Shown: positions 11,483 through 23,399 of the stretch, piece by piece
How positions within the stretch are numbered: the first letter of the stretch is position 1
How the letters are laid out: each line of letters opens with the position of its first letter
Origin: Macrobrachium rosenbergii
Lineage: Eukaryota; Arthropoda; Malacostraca; Decapoda; Palaemonidae
Direction: 5' to 3'
Assembly: GCF_040412425.1 (NCBI RefSeq)
Contig: NC_089762.1
Location: 20,260,147 to 20,324,146, forward strand
DNA length: 64,000 nucleotides
The notes under the pieces: model-generated
Databases searched by the model: none
The model's input: the letters and a program-made list of their open reading frames with translations, nothing else
Told to the model about the DNA's origin: nothing
Made by a program: the position numbers and the translations under genes

Positions 11483-11799
11483 TGTAAAGGTGACAGACTT
11501 CTTCTTTTCCCATTAATAGCGATCATGTATCGCATCTATCAACGCAGCAAGAATCTCATGTATATATTTGTATTGTATGTAGAATTTCCTGGCCTTTTCG
11601 CAACATATATTTTATCACTGTATGTACATTATCTGTTATTATTGCTATTTGATTGACTGTTAAACACAAATTGCTCTCATTCAGCGTGTGGGTTATGGCA
11701 ATCGAAGGTTGGGTACTCCGTTTCCGTCCGCACACTGCTATGTATACTTTTGCCCAGGTAAAGTTAGTACCCAGTTGTTCTGTCTCTTTGACCTCACAA
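11483..11799 (+). repeat. 5' LTR of element C
   Basis: The 317-bp long terminal repeat begins TGTAAAGGTGACAGAC and ends TTTGACCTCACA. It matches the 3' LTR at 16075-16389 along its length with scattered substitutions and short indels. The TG...CA termini and the GTTC immediately outside define its edges. LTRs supply promoter and polyadenylation signals; none was verified here. Confidence 0.92.
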
Positions 11800-11801
11800 C
11801 T

Positions 11802-11816
11802 GGTGACCTGAGGAGC
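11802..11816 (+). promoter_or_regulatory. Primer-binding site of element C
   Basis: TGGTGACCTGAGGAG starts two bases after the 5' LTR. The first eight bases fit the tRNA-Trp-type primer sites known for CsRn1-like elements; the rest is less certain. Elements A and B have similar TGGYGAC sequences in the same position. Confidence 0.55.
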
Positions 11817-12209
11817 GACAGGAAACACAGTGGTTTTGGCTTCACCATTAACGGACTCACTACAGCCGCTTTACCTCAAGAGCTTTAACAGGACCATACG
11901 GCAACAAAGTCTAGGCCTCTGAAAGCTCCTTCCTCAGAGAACACCCGTGCCACTAACGGACTAATTACAGCTTACCTCCTTCAGGTACGTTCTGGCGTTC
12001 TCAGACGGTTTGGCCCTGCCATTTACGATTCACTTCAACCGTATTCAGAAGTCATTAACGGAATCACACACCATATAGTTTTGACTTCTGACGAACCTCA
12101 AACGCCATTAACGGACTAAATACGGCACTTATTTCGCATTTCGGTGTGAGGCAAAATGTCACACTGAGGTAGAATTGTTCCAAGGAGAGACAGATCCTCT
12201 GCATCCCCC

Positions 12210-12934
12210 TCTCGCCTTTGAAGGCAGCAGTAAGCCAGGTGATATAACTCCCACCATTCTCACGGCAAAATACTGCATCCTGGTTCCTGCTGGCAGATGT
12301 CCATTTCCGTGTAGCAAAAGCCACAGACAAGGAAACCAAAGCGAAAGTCACCAAGACAACGCTGTGGGAGGTGGTCTTCAACAAAATCACCCCATGGTTG
12401 GACTCGCAGCCGGGCAAAGTCAAGTACGGAGACCTACGGGAAAAACTCATGGACACATACTCCATGCCCATCCGATCGAGAGCCCAACGCGCCCTCGACC
12501 TGATGACCTAGCCCCTTGGGGGATGCCTCACCCAGGGATGCCTGGTACAAACTATGAGGTCTCCTGATGCTCCCAGGCATCGACTTGGACAGAGGAAAGA
12601 GATCAGCTTGTCGCGGGAAAGATTCCTGTGCTGCCTTCTGCAGGAGGTGAGGGCACAAATCATGGAAGCAGATGCCCTCTCAATGGACGAATTGGTGAAC
12701 GTTGCACACAAACTCCAAGAGGCCACCAAGGCCTCCAAACATGCCGCAACACCTGTAGCCTGCAGCCTGGTAGCAGAAGAATCCGAAGTGGGGGACATGA
12801 ACGTGGTGTACAAGAAGGCGGTACCGCCGCAGCAGCAGAAGACGAGGACAAATCCAGCCTGGTGTTACTTCCATCAGAGCTTCGGAAGTAACACCAGAAA
12901 TTGCAGAGCCCCGTGTTCTTTCACGAAAAAGTAG
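12210..12934 (+). pseudogene. gag of element C
   Basis: Readable pieces across frames include WEVVFNKITPWLDSQPGKVK, YGDLREKLMDTYSMPIRSRA, then EISLSRERFLCCLLQEVRAQ and a proline/glutamine-rich linker. It ends in the finger WCYFHQSFGSNTRNCRAPC (C-x2-H-x9-C-x3-C, near 12860-12912). Gag packages the element RNA in virus-like particles. Stops and frameshifts near 12510-12560 break it. Confidence 0.8.
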
Positions 12935-13320
12935 AAAGGCGGCCACACATAACAACAGTGGCTGCAAACCTTAAGGAACCCCAGCCAGTAGGTTTCTTCA
13001 TCCATGACGCCATATCAAGACGACGGATGCTGGTAGACACCGGGGCCATGCAGTCGGTATTTCTGCCGTTGAGGGAGGACCCTGACCGCACGTCTGGCGC
13101 TGCAGCTGCACTAGTGGCCGCAAATGGAAGCCCCATCCGCTGCTACGGAACTCAGACCCACAGAATATCCATCCTGGGCCATAAATATGAATGGCCCTTC
13201 GTCATTGCGAATGTCAAGTTTCCTTTACTGGGTGCCGATTTCCTCACACATCACGGACTGCTAGTAGACATCTGTTGAAAACGCCTGCTGGATACCAGAA
13301 CCTTCTGCTCTCGACCGCTC
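12935..13320 (+). pseudogene. Aspartic protease of element C
   Basis: The frame encodes GFFIHDAISRRRMLVDTGAM, where DTGA is the catalytic triad of a retropepsin, then ISILGHKYEWPFVIANVK and LLGADFLTHHGLLVD, the second protease block. A stop follows at about 13275 (VDIC then stop), and the downstream KRLLDT stretch is still recognisable. The protease cleaves the Gag-Pol polyprotein. Confidence 0.85.
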
Positions 13321-13335
13321 TCCGCCGGACTGGGA

Positions 13336-14700
13336 ATGTCTGCTGTATGCTCCGTCTCATCAAACAAATACAACGCCCTCCTCCACAAATTCCCAGATGT
13401 CTTCAAGCCAGAACTGCATCAAGTGCCAGGTACCCAGGCCAAGCACGGCATCATCACCACATCACCACCACAGGCCCGCCGACACATGCCAAGTTCTGCC
13501 GCCTGCCACCCAAGAAACTCCAAGGTGCTAAACCAGCATTCACTAAGATGGAAAAGATGCGTATCTGCAGAAAGGCATCAAGTCTATGGGCGTCCCCCCT
13601 CCACATGGTGAAGAAACCAGATGGTTCCTGAAGGCCCTGTTGGGACTATCATTGGCTGAACCTAATGACAACACCGGACCACTATCCCTTGCCAAACATG
13701 CGGGACCTAACAGGCACCCTGCACGGAGCTAAGATATTCACAAACGTGGATTTGCTCAAGTCTTATTTTCAGGTACCAGTACATCCCGAAGACAGCCATC
13801 ATCACGCCGTTTGGGACGTATACCTTCTCCTGCTCCACCTTCGGCCTCAGGAACGCCGGGGCCACATTCCAACGCCTGATGGACAGCATCTTGGGGGACC
13901 TGCCTTTCTGCGTCTGCTACATGGACGACATCCTGCTCTTCTCCAGGTCCCCGGAGGACCACCTGGGTCACGTCTGGGCTGTGCTGAAATGCCTCCAGGA
14001 GAACGGTTTGGTTGTCAGATTCGATGTGTACCTTCGGAGTGGAGCAGGTAGACTTCTGGGACATGGTCTCTCCGGCAGGTGTCTGCCCCATGGCCTCCAA
14101 AGTGAATACAGTGAAAGAGTTTCCAACACCAAAAACCTTCAAGTCCCTTCAGGAGTTCCTCGGCATGGTCAACTACTACCGACGTTTCGTGCCGGACATC
14201 GCCTGCATCATGTATTCCCTAACCAGATTAATGAAGGGGAAGTCAAAAGCACTGACTTGGGAAGTCCCGCAGCAGAAGGCGTTGAAACAGACGAAGGCTG
14301 CCCTCGCCAAAGACACCACCTTAACATATCAAGACCCCACCGCTCCCCTTGAGACTTACACCGACGCCAGCAACGTCACCTGCGGAGCTGTGCTGGAGCA
14401 GATAGTAGATGGTTCCCCCCCACCCACTTGCCTTCTTTAGCCGCAAGTTAAAGCCGCCGGAGACCCGCTACAGTGCATTCGGCACTTCAAGTACCTCTTG
14501 GACGGCAGCCCTTTCACCATCCTGACAGACCACAAGCCGTTGGTACATGCATTCACAATGGCAGGAGATGCATGGTCGGCAAGACAGCAACTTCATCTGG
14601 CTGCTATCTCCGAATTTGGCTGCACCATCAGTTACGTCCCCAGCAAAAAGAACCCAGTAGCCGATGCCCTATCAAGAATTGAAATAAATTCAGTCCACAT
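13336..14700 (+). pseudogene. Reverse transcriptase and RNase H of element C
   Basis: The pol frame starts with YNALLHKFPDVFKPEL, passes through DHYPLPNMRDLTGTLHGAKI and LLKSYFQVPVHPEDS, loses frame around 13790-13880, then shows FCVCYMDDILLFSRSPEDH (catalytic YMDD near 13920) and FKSLQEFLGMVNYYRRFVPD. The RNase H part shows YTDASNVTCGAVLEQ (near 14360) and, after a frameshift near 14425-14500, TDHKPLVHAFT and NPVADALSRIEIN. Together these copy RNA to DNA. At least four frame changes make it inactive. Confidence 0.88.
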
Positions 14701-15570
14701 GGGCATAGGCTATGAAGACCTGGCAAAGGAGCAGGCCGCAGACCCAGAAACGGCAGCTTACCGCACGTCACTTATTTCACTGAGGTGGGAAGACATGCCA
14801 GTGGGTGGATCTGGATCAGCACTTCTCTGCGACACCAGCACAAGCTGCCCATGGGCTGTCCCATCCATCAGGAAGAACAACAACGCGCCTGATGACAGAG
14901 AAATTCATGTGGCACGTGATCAGGAAGGACGTACGAGAATGGGGGAAGAACTGCATACCGTGCCAGACAAGTAAGATCACCTGGCATACGGAATCAGGCA
15001 TCGGAGACTTCCCTCAACCATGGCGGCGTTTCGGGCACATCCACATAGACGTCGTAGGACCTCTGCCACAATCAGGGGCCGCCAGATACCTCCTGACAGT
15101 CATAGACCGTTCCACAAGATGGCCGGAAGCAACCCAAATGGTGGTAGCATCAACAAGCACCTGCACGGCAGCCCTACTGTCAAGTTGGATAAGCCGTTTC
15201 GGTGTGCCAGATGACATAACTACAGATTGGCCCGGCATTCTTATCAGAATTCTGGGTCTCCCTGGCATGCCTGATGGGGACAACACTCCACAGTACGACG
15301 GCATACAACCCTTGGCCAACGGTATGGTGGAAAGAACCACTGTTCATTGAAAGCACCTCTGATAGCACGTTGCAAAGACAAAAATAGGAAGGCGCAGCTA
15401 CCCTGGGTTCTGCTGGGCCTCCGCACTGCACCAAGGGCAAATGGTGATGAATCTCTGGCAGAGAAAGTCTGTGGCGAAACACTGGCTGTACCTGCAGAAT
15501 TCCTCCCCATGGAGCCTTCCAAGGCTAAAAAGAAATTGCAGAGAAGTTCGTGCCCTGCCGAAAGACTTTG
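14700..15570 (+). pseudogene. Integrase of element C
   Basis: The HHCC zinc-binding region is partly kept (HPSGRT and CIPCQTSK near 14870-14975). The catalytic core shows GHIHIDVVGPLPQSG (first Asp near 15048), SRFGVPDDITTD (second Asp near 15225, followed by a damaged WPG where RG is expected) and LANGMVERTT (Glu near 15325). After 15350 the tail RKAQLPWVLLGLRTAPRA continues in another frame. No chromodomain is seen. Confidence 0.84.
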
Positions 15571-16074
15571 ACGGACAGGACCCATAATTTTCACCCAGAA
15601 GGCCTGAATACCTGTACACATGTCTTCATCAGGAACGACACCCACCGCCCATCCTTGAGCAGACCATACAGAGGACCGTACTGAGTCGTCAGCAGAACAT
15701 CGAAGGCTTACCTTATCAACATCCATGGGTGGGAGGACTGGATATCTGTTGACAGGTTAAAGCCAGCCTTCCTGATGGACAGCAGAACTCGGGGAGGAAA
15801 CCGGGAGGCATCCCAGAATTCCTCCACAAAACAAGACCTTGGATGAAGTGATCAGCATCCCAAAGCGTAGTCGAGGACGTCCCAAGGGCCGCACTAAGGA
15901 TGTCATCCACTCTGCAAAACCGCTGGACGACTCAGCAGTCGCAGCTGCCCCACAACCGCAAGTATCAAGAACTTGGGGTTGGCTCCTGCTCCCAAAAAGA
16001 TACCGTGATTGACGTTCATCAGGTCTTCCAATCATTCTTTCATAATAGTTGTCTTAAGGGGTGGGGGGAGTACT
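15571..16074 (+). other. Decayed pol tail and 3' leader of element C
   Basis: Continuation of the integrase C-terminal tail in broken frames (for example FIRNDTHRPSL-like, YRGPY-like and KPAFLMDSRTR-like pieces), followed by non-coding sequence up to the 3' LTR. A G-rich stretch at 16058-16070 next to the LTR is in the position of a polypurine tract. Confidence 0.55.
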
Positions 16075-16389
16075 TGTAAAGGCGACAGACATAGTCTTTT
16101 CCCTTGAATTGCAATCATGTATCGCATCTATCAACGCAGCAAGAATGCCATGTATTCATTTGTATGTAGAAGTTCCTGGCCTTTTCGCCAACATATATTT
16201 TATCACTATGTACATTGTCTCTTATTGTTGCTATTTGATTGACTGTTAAACACAAATTGCTCTCACTCAGCATGCGGGTCATGGCAATCGAAGGTCGGGC
16301 ACTTCATTTCCGTCTGCATGCTGCTATTTATACCCTTGCCCAAGTAAATAAATTTAGTCAGTACCCAGTTCTGTCTCGTTGATCTCACA
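16075..16389 (+). repeat. 3' LTR of element C
   Basis: The 315-bp repeat begins TGTAAAGGCGACAGAC and ends GATCTCACA. It is the partner of 11483-11799 and is followed by the second GTTC. Confidence 0.92.
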
Positions 16390-18180
16390 GTTCAGTGTTA
16401 AATGACTTATTGGAAATGTTTGACAAGGATAAGGGTGGTATTTTGGTGCTCTTGGATTTTAGCACTGCTGTGAGGTTCAAGAAATGTCAGAAGTGAAAGA
16501 CTGATCCTTTATTATTCTTGACAGGTGTTTATAATGCGGAAAGTGGACGGAAAGGTAGCAGGCGACCTGAGGCCCCCTGCTGCGCCCATACAGAAATTGT
16601 TTAACAGGAATAAGAAGACATATAATGTGTTACAGAACATGTAAAAGGCAGATATATATATCGGCGGAAAGACCATACAATGATGCATACAATGAAATAC
16701 ATAAAGAATCTGAAATAATAACAAGTAACATATATGACATGATTAATGTACATATGAGGAGCGAAACACAAGAATGGAGAGGTGATTTGATGCCCTTTCA
16801 CTGTTTTCAACACAGTTGTACAAGATCTACCCGTAGATGATCTCCAATCCATCAGAGTTGTAGATGATGCACTTGAGCTTGTGAAGGAACATTTGAAAGA
16901 TAGGTTGTAGTGCGTACAGCTTGGAAATTCCTTGTCTTCATGTGAACCCTTGACGAGAGGAGTTCCTCAGGGAAGAGTGCTTGGCCCTGTCCTATTTTGC
17001 ATCTGTACAATTAGTTTGTCTAATATACTACATAATCTTTGGGTAGAATTTGTCATATGCCGATGACATACAATTCTGTTTCATTCTATTTCATTGTTAC
17101 AAATATTGGGGATACAAATAGAAAATTAAATGAAGTTTTGTCAAATATTAAGCTATGGATGACTTTGAAACAGTTGAAATTGGACAGAAATAAGACTGAG
17201 CTTATGGTAGTTGGTAAGGAAAGTAACCTGAGGAGCCTGGGTGACAACCAAGTGTGTATAAATGAAAATTGGGTCCAGATAAATGATAGGGTCTGTGATT
17301 TCAGGGTGTACTTGGATTGTAATTTGTCACTCAGTCTACAAAGTAACAATGTAGTGAAAGTTGCTGGATATCAACTTAAGAATATAGCCTTTGTGAGGAA
17401 ATATCTTGAGAGTTCTGTTAAGAATCTTGTCATCAACTGTCATAAACCGTCTGCGTTTTTGTAAGTTAAAAGTTAAGTATATCTTAGTTTAACCAGACCA
17501 CTGAGCTGGTTAACAGCTCTCCTAGGGCTGGCCCGAAGGATTAGACTTATTTTTACGTGGCTAAGAACCAATTGGTTACCTAGCAACGGGACCTACAGCT
17601 TATTGTGGAATCCGAACCACATTATAGCGAGAAATGAATTTCTATCACCAGAAACAAATTCCTCTTGTTCTTCACTGGCCGGTCGGAGATTCGAACTCGC
17701 GACCAAAAGAGTGGTAGCTGAGAACGGAACCCGCTCACCCAGCGAGGAACTTAGTACCTCAGTGTACTATAGGTTACCCAATGTACAGCTCAAGAAACTG
17801 CAGAAAATTGCGAACAGCTACTAGACTAATTAAAGGTGTTGCTCCACAGGATAGGATTACTCCTGTCTTAACTGATTTGCACTGGCTTCCGGTGAAGGCC
17901 AGAATAATAAAGCTGTGTGGTTTGACCCATCAAGTTGTTAAGACTGGCTCTCCTCGGTATTTGAGGAACCTATTACAGATTATACAACGAATAAACTGAC
18001 CTGGTACAAGACTAGTTATGGATGGTTTCAAGTTGGTAGAGCCGTATTCTTCTTCAGTCTGTGGCTCCAGAGCTTTTAAATATGCAGCTCTAAATTATAT
18101 AACAAGCTTCCTCTTGAGCTGAGCAGATTGAGGATTTAAAGTCTTTCAAAAAGAAACTTAAAACCTTTTTGTTTAATTGA
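16390..18180 (+). pseudogene. LINE ORF2 RT palm, thumb and C-terminus
   Basis: The first codons after the duplicated GTTC continue the interrupted RT with SVLNDLLEMFDKDKGGILV and LLDFSTA. Later motifs are RGVPQG-like (near 16950-16975), a damaged YADD (SYADDIQF-like at about 17055), LSNIKLWMTLKQLKLDRNKT near 17140-17200, and RNIAFVRKYL-like thumb sequence at 17380. After the SINE it resumes with YYRLPNVQLKKLQKI, LTDLHWLPVKARIIKLCGLT and a C-terminal KSFKKKLKTFLFN ending in a stop at about 18180. Many frameshifts. Confidence 0.8.
17484..17765 (-). mobile_element. tRNA-derived SINE
   Basis: A repeat of about 280 bp in the LINE thumb region. Read on the minus strand, its head has a tRNA-like promoter: an A-box-like CTGGGTGAGCGG near 17735-17750 and a B-box GAGTTCGAATCTCC near 17685-17700. 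The body is non-coding and its left (tail) end is shared with the remnant at 11066. LINE coding sequence flanks it on both sides. From memory, similar repeats are common in decapod genomes; this was not checked. Confidence 0.78.
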
Positions 18181-18262
18181 TGCTATGTTATGGATTATGA
18201 AACAGGGAATGTGGAATATGCAGTGTGATCAATACATCTGATGAATAAACTGCTAATTTAAT

Positions 18263-20439
18263 AATGGAGGTCGTGCGAGCGCTTTGGAAGTGGTGCAGGA
18301 CCTGGAAAAGCCGCCAATAAGTAACAAGTCAGTAACTAAGGGCCAGCAACGTACCTACACCTGAAGCTGGGCGGAATCAGTTGCCAGTTAACTGTGGTCA
18401 GCGTACACAGTGAATGTTTTTGGATTTTCTTTGGTTTTTTCATGGATGCTGAATCGGATATGGATGGTAACGATGGGATAAAGACCTGTTGAGGTAAGAG
18501 GTTGCTGTAATGTTTTATTCCAGTCCAGCGGACCCAGATGAGAGAATGTGCAATGCAGAAGGATGGATTATAATTTGAATGAGTGATGTGAGGTATGTGA
18601 ATTGTGATCAAACGAATTCATAGGAATATTGGTGAAATATGGCAAGCTAAGAGAGGCTGATCGTTTGAAGAAACAGCCAAAGATACAATACAGTAGGTCT
18701 GGTAAGAACTTGGTAAAGGGGTGTGTGATTTGTCTCCTTCCCCTTCTAGTAATTTGGATAGGTTCTCTGTTCCTTCTCTTCACTCTTACCCCAACTAGAG
18801 CTTCCCAGTTGATTCTGGATTGTTCGATTTGACAGGATTGAGTCGGATATTATGGACTTAAAGGGTTTGATTAATTAGTTGGATAAATTTTCACAGAATA
18901 ATTTTTCAGCACTGCTGAATGTTCAGTGCTTCCACTCCTGGCTAGGTAAGTCCGTGGCATGCTCCATCTAGCAGCTCGTCTCCCTCTGTTCGGTCTGGTG
19001 TAAGTGGTGCAGTGTGTTAAGGGGTTTTCCATCACCCGTAGATAATTGTCCTATATAAAAACACTTTAAAGTTTGTTTTTCAGGTATGTGAACAAAATTC
19101 TTGGTAGCATTGAAAGGCTATAGGGCCTTGCTGGCTTCAGTCCCTAGACATGTAGGCCTAAATCTGTGTAAGGGCGAAGATGTCACTGGAAGTTTTTCAG
19201 CTGGAGTGTTGACAAAATCATCTGCAGGGATTTTGCTGCCAAACCTCCTAGTAGTTTTAGATATCGGTAGAGTTAGCGAATGGTTCTGATTTGGAATATG
19301 CCAGTATTATTTCATTTGTTGCATGTCCATTATTCTTGAAAAGAATACTGTACGTTACACCTTTAGTTATCTAGAGTTTTGGAACTAAGAAACTTAATTG
19401 TAGTAATGTAATTGTAAATTTGAAATTTCTGAAAAGAACGCTCTTGGCCATGCCACAGCATCCCCTTTTTCACTCATCATCTAGCATGCTTACAAGTTAG
19501 GTGTCTTTTACGTCTCTTTCCCAGGCAACTGGCCATTTGCCAGATCGTTCTAGAAGCATTAGGTAATTGTACCGTTGTTTAATCCAACTTTGACACTTTT
19601 TGCTTTGCGTTGATGTGTGTCATGTCTAGTAACACTACAATCGTAGGCTAGATCGAGTTGCAATTTTAGTGGTCAGTATCAGAAATGAGGTAACTTTTGG
19701 TTGCTGATTCCCACGTGTTCCTGAAATTCTCTGTTTGTTGTAAATGCGTTTTGGTTATGAACCCAGCTAAATCTTGTAAATTTGTAGTTAGTCGTGATGT
19801 AAGTTCAATAGCTTGGGTGTTTTTCTGTGTTATAGTAAATTTTTGTAGTAAAACTTGAAAATGTACTCGTATTTTGTGTAACCACCACCTGTAGTGCTGG
19901 TTCAAAGCCAGAGTCTTTTTTAGACTGTGTTTTAGGCCCAGAACAGGGTGCAAGAGCCAATAAACTGAGTTATTGTTAAGAAATTCTCAACCTGAAGTTC
20001 CGAGGTTCTCTGCCCCCTTTAGTTTGGAATCTAGGCCTATATGTGGTTCTTTGGTTCATTATGTTGCCACCCTTTGAACATTTAGAACAGGTGCCTTTTA
20101 TAGACCTTTCTTTGAAATCTTTATTCTTGTTAGCTTGGGTACAGCTGAGAGAGTGAGCGAGCTACAAGCATTGTCATGTAAGGTAGGTTTTGTTAAGGAC
20201 AAGGCACTTCTTTCCTTTTTGCCATTATTTTGGGCTAAGACTGATTTTAGGACTTAAGCCCTTACCTTGAACAGTCTACACAACTTGGAAACATTGATGC
20301 TAGATGAGTGGTACTTGATTTTGAGTCCTATTAGGGATTAAAGGATTCATCTGAATCTTGCTAAAGATATGTACTGTAGTTATAAAAAATCTATTTTTAA
20401 GTTCTTAAGCCCATAATTTTCCAAGAGTAAGAATGCAAT
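18263..20439. other. No recognisable gene
   Basis: AT-rich sequence after the LINE 3' UTR. Short frames such as 18629-18832 have no recognised family. GTAAGT sites (for example after 18950) look like splice donors, but without a conserved exon they cannot be interpreted. It could be intronic or intergenic. Confidence 0.4.
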
Positions 20440-20845
20440 GCACTTTTAGTTTTCTGTAAAAGAAAACTAATGTGCCAGCTCTCTGTCTGTCTGTCCATAC
20501 TTTATTCTGTTGGCCCTCAGATCTTAAAAACTACTGAGGCTAGAGGGCTGCAAGTTGGTATGTTGATCATCCACCCTCTAATCATCAAATATACCAAATT
20601 GCAGCCCTCAATCCTCAGTAGTGTTTATTTTATTTAAGGTTAGAGTTAGCCATAATCGTGCTTCTGGCAACAATACAGTATAGGATAGGCCACCACCGGG
20701 CCTTTGGTTAAAGGTTTATGGGTTGTTGCTGATACAACATTCACCGAAAGATAGATCTATTTTCGGTGGCCTTGTTTATATGCTGTAGCAGTTGTACAGA
20801 ATACTCAATTACTCCAAAGAAACTTCAGCACATTTTTTACCTGTT
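20440..20845. repeat. Hairpin-rich dispersed repeat
   Basis: A roughly 400-bp non-coding block. It opens with the near-palindrome TTAGTTTTCTGTAAAAGAAA at about 20446-20470. It contains two arms, 20531-20560 and 20591-20621, that are inverted copies (CTACTGAGG...GAGGGCTGCAA against TTGCAGCCCTC...CCTCAGTAG), and ends with a second small inverted repeat near 20815-20840. I recall very similar sequence being abundant in decapod genomes, which is part of the basis for the organism call. Confidence 0.68.
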
Positions 20846-23399
20846 TCATTATGTGTTTGGTTAAGGACTCGCATGCTCATTTGGAATCCTGATGTTTTAT
20901 CTTACCTTGAAGGTTAGACATGATATTTGAACAGTAGTTACATCTTTTAAATTTTTGGGAGAACTTATTCTTGGATCAAGTTGCTGAAGCTGCCAAGTGG
21001 TGTTGTAATTCAATATTTACTGTGAATTATCTTTGCAACATGGAGATTCAGTACAATTATTGCAGAGCATTAGCTCTTCTGGTTTGTGGAGGAGATATGT
21101 CCTGACTTGATTGATAACATATTTCTGCCTATGACTTTTTAGACCTGGTGCTGGTGTTTAGGAAGCTTGGAGGTACTAAGTGTTGAGCATAAAATTAATG
21201 TATCATGATGTCTGTGGGTGCCTGTTACTTATCCACTGTTGGCTCTGCAGGTAACCTTAGCCTTCCTTCTACTGAAGGGGACACCCTCCAAAGAAACCTC
21301 GGGAATCTTCATGGTGAGGCTCTCTTACTTGAGTGACAATCCTCCTGAGCAACAATAACAGTTGATGGATTGAATTCACTAGGTAAGCTAACACTTATGT
21401 ACATAATTTAGTACAGTATTAAGCAGCCTTTAAAGGGTTAGCTGGTTTTTACTATACCCATCTCCATTTTTTAGAGTAGTAATCAAATGTGTAAAGATTT
21501 TGTTTTCAAATACTTATCTTTATATAAATTGCCCTCCTTATCACTTTACATTCAAAGTGGACAGAGGTAGACTGATTGGGTACGAGTGTTTGTACTTATT
21601 GATCCTTCTGGTTGGGGTTGGGAGAAATAGATGGTTATACAATAAATATCCAAAGAGAAGTGTGTTTTCATTTTCGTTTGCTCTCTGTCATTATATAGTA
21701 AAAGCTATATAATGGGGAGGTATTTAAAAATAACAATTTTATTTACAGGCTTAAGCTGGTGGATTCTGATGGTAAAATGTTGCCAAGTACTTCCTTAAGT
21801 CTTGTTAGACCTGGTGAGTTAGTGGTGGTTCATAAATGGTGAACAAGGGATATAACTATGATGGCATAAATCTCTTGATGAACAGTTGAACTTTGTGGAA
21901 GTACTGTCATCTTGACTTGTGAATTCCTGACAGCAACTCCATAGAGACTAACTTTTACAAAGGTAAGGCGCTGAAACTTAACAGAAAATATAATGGTAAC
22001 TTCACCATCAGGACAACTTGGTTTGATAACTTTGATTTTACTTGAACAGCTGTATACGGTATGTTACTTTGTACAGACATGTTCATATGAGATGCCTACA
22101 TGACTGCATAGAATTTCATTCAGAACTGGGAATCTAACATACATGCCTGATATTCAAAGGAAACTACTTGCAATTTATATTTCTAATTTAAAAATATGGT
22201 GGAACTGTTAAGCCTAATAGAATTAATGTCATAATGCTGTAGAGGTAGTTATGGTGACTACTTCAAGTAGCAAGTTGTGTGCACTGACATTAAAAGCACT
22301 ATCAGCTGCGTCACACCATGTTTGGAGCTAAGCACTAAAAAAAACAAATTATTCGTTTCATTTAACACGTGATGAATGATACCAGTGCTTAAGAGATCAT
22401 ATCTTTATATCCATAGGGAAAATAACGTTACCTGTGAATTCACTTATTGACATGTATGACTTTGGAATAAAAAAAAGTAACACTAATTGGGCGGCTGCAC
22501 CCCATTTTTTTATGTTGCATCTGCGATTTTGGACAATACAAAAAGTAATGTTGCATGACATTTTAGCATGGCTGTACAAAGATTAAAGTGCATTGAAAAT
22601 CACTATATGGTAGTGCATCAGAGGTAGTTTTGAAGCAGACCGTACTTTAGAACATGTGAAAGTATATTTTATACACTACACTCTTGAATTATGTATGTTG
22701 GTATATATGCTTTGAATTTTTCTTAAACTCATACTGTTTTATCCCTAATGGCAAATCAACCATGAATGAGTCTGAGACACTTTCAATTTTAATTAAAGCT
22801 TGCGGTGGGGTAAAGGGAAACATAACTTTTGTTAAACTCTGTGTAGTAATTAAATCTGTTCATTTCAGGTTTACTTATTGGAATCTAGTGGGTAAACTTC
22901 TGGTGCCAGATTAATCTTGAATATCTTCAGCGAGACATTAAGCTCAAACAAGTGTGCATGTGGTGGCAAACCAATCTGGAATATCTACGGTTCAATTTTC
23001 TAGATTAGAGTTAAAAATGTGGAAAATAGAATGGTGAGCTTTTTGCTAGTGAAGCAGTATTGAAATATTTTTACATTATGTGCTCCCAATTCATGAACTA
23101 AAAGGTAATTTGGTAAAAGATTCTAGACAGCCCTCAACTACCTGCTTTGCAGTGATGGAGAATATGTTCGTGAAGTGCAGTCCCCCTGTGAAAGAATTAA
23201 AACATTATAATGAAGGTAGAAACTCATTTTGCCTTGACTTTTAAACTGGTTAAATTTCTATGGACAGCACCTGAATCTCACACAGATTCCACCAGCTCAT
23301 TCTGATATTAAATTTGGGGCAGGTATTGATGAAGCCCTCACCTTAAACAATGTGATCAGTGATCACAATCGAAAGAAAGATAAGTGCTGAGTTAAACAT
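20846..23399. other. No recognisable gene
   Basis: AT-rich sequence with no supported coding, RNA or repeat feature. A splice-donor-like GGTAAGC occurs near 21380 but no conserved exon can be identified. Confidence 0.4.

Larger units (their letters stand above)
11483..16389 (+). mobile_element. Ty3/gypsy LTR retrotransposon (C), CsRn1-like
   Basis: Two LTRs of 317 and 315 bp, starting TGTAAAGG and ending CTCACA, bound gag, protease, RT, RNase H and integrase in order. The 4-bp duplication GTTC (11479-11482 and 16390-16393) flanks it. Deleting the element and one GTTC restores the LINE frame across TTICSVLNDLLEMF. Gag carries the C-x2-H-x9-C-x3-C finger typical of the CsRn1 clade. The LTRs differ at many positions (about 10% or more by eye), so this is an old insertion; most reading frames are broken. 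Confidence 0.92.
5517..18262 (+). mobile_element. CR1/L2-like LINE split by five insertions
   Basis: The pieces 5517-6002, 8411-9501, 10294-about 11065, 11114-11482, 16390-17483 and 17766-18262 run in the correct order for one non-LTR retrotransposon: ORF1 with zinc finger, coiled coil and zinc knuckles, then AP-endonuclease, linker, fingers, palm with RT motifs, thumb and 3' UTR. After subtracting the inserts about 4.4 kb remains, the expected size of a CR1-like element. The strongest support is at 9501/10294 and 11482/16390, where deleting the insert plus one duplicated site restores an open frame across conserved protein blocks. The RT words LVLLDFSTA and YADD-like region point to the CR1/L2/Crack group; the exact clade is not settled. 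Confidence 0.82.

Noticed and set aside
18629..18832. Small membrane-like frame (hydrophobic LLPLLVIWIGSLFLLF)
   Set aside because: No family resemblance, no supported start context and no neighbours; it could easily occur by chance in this AT-rich DNA.
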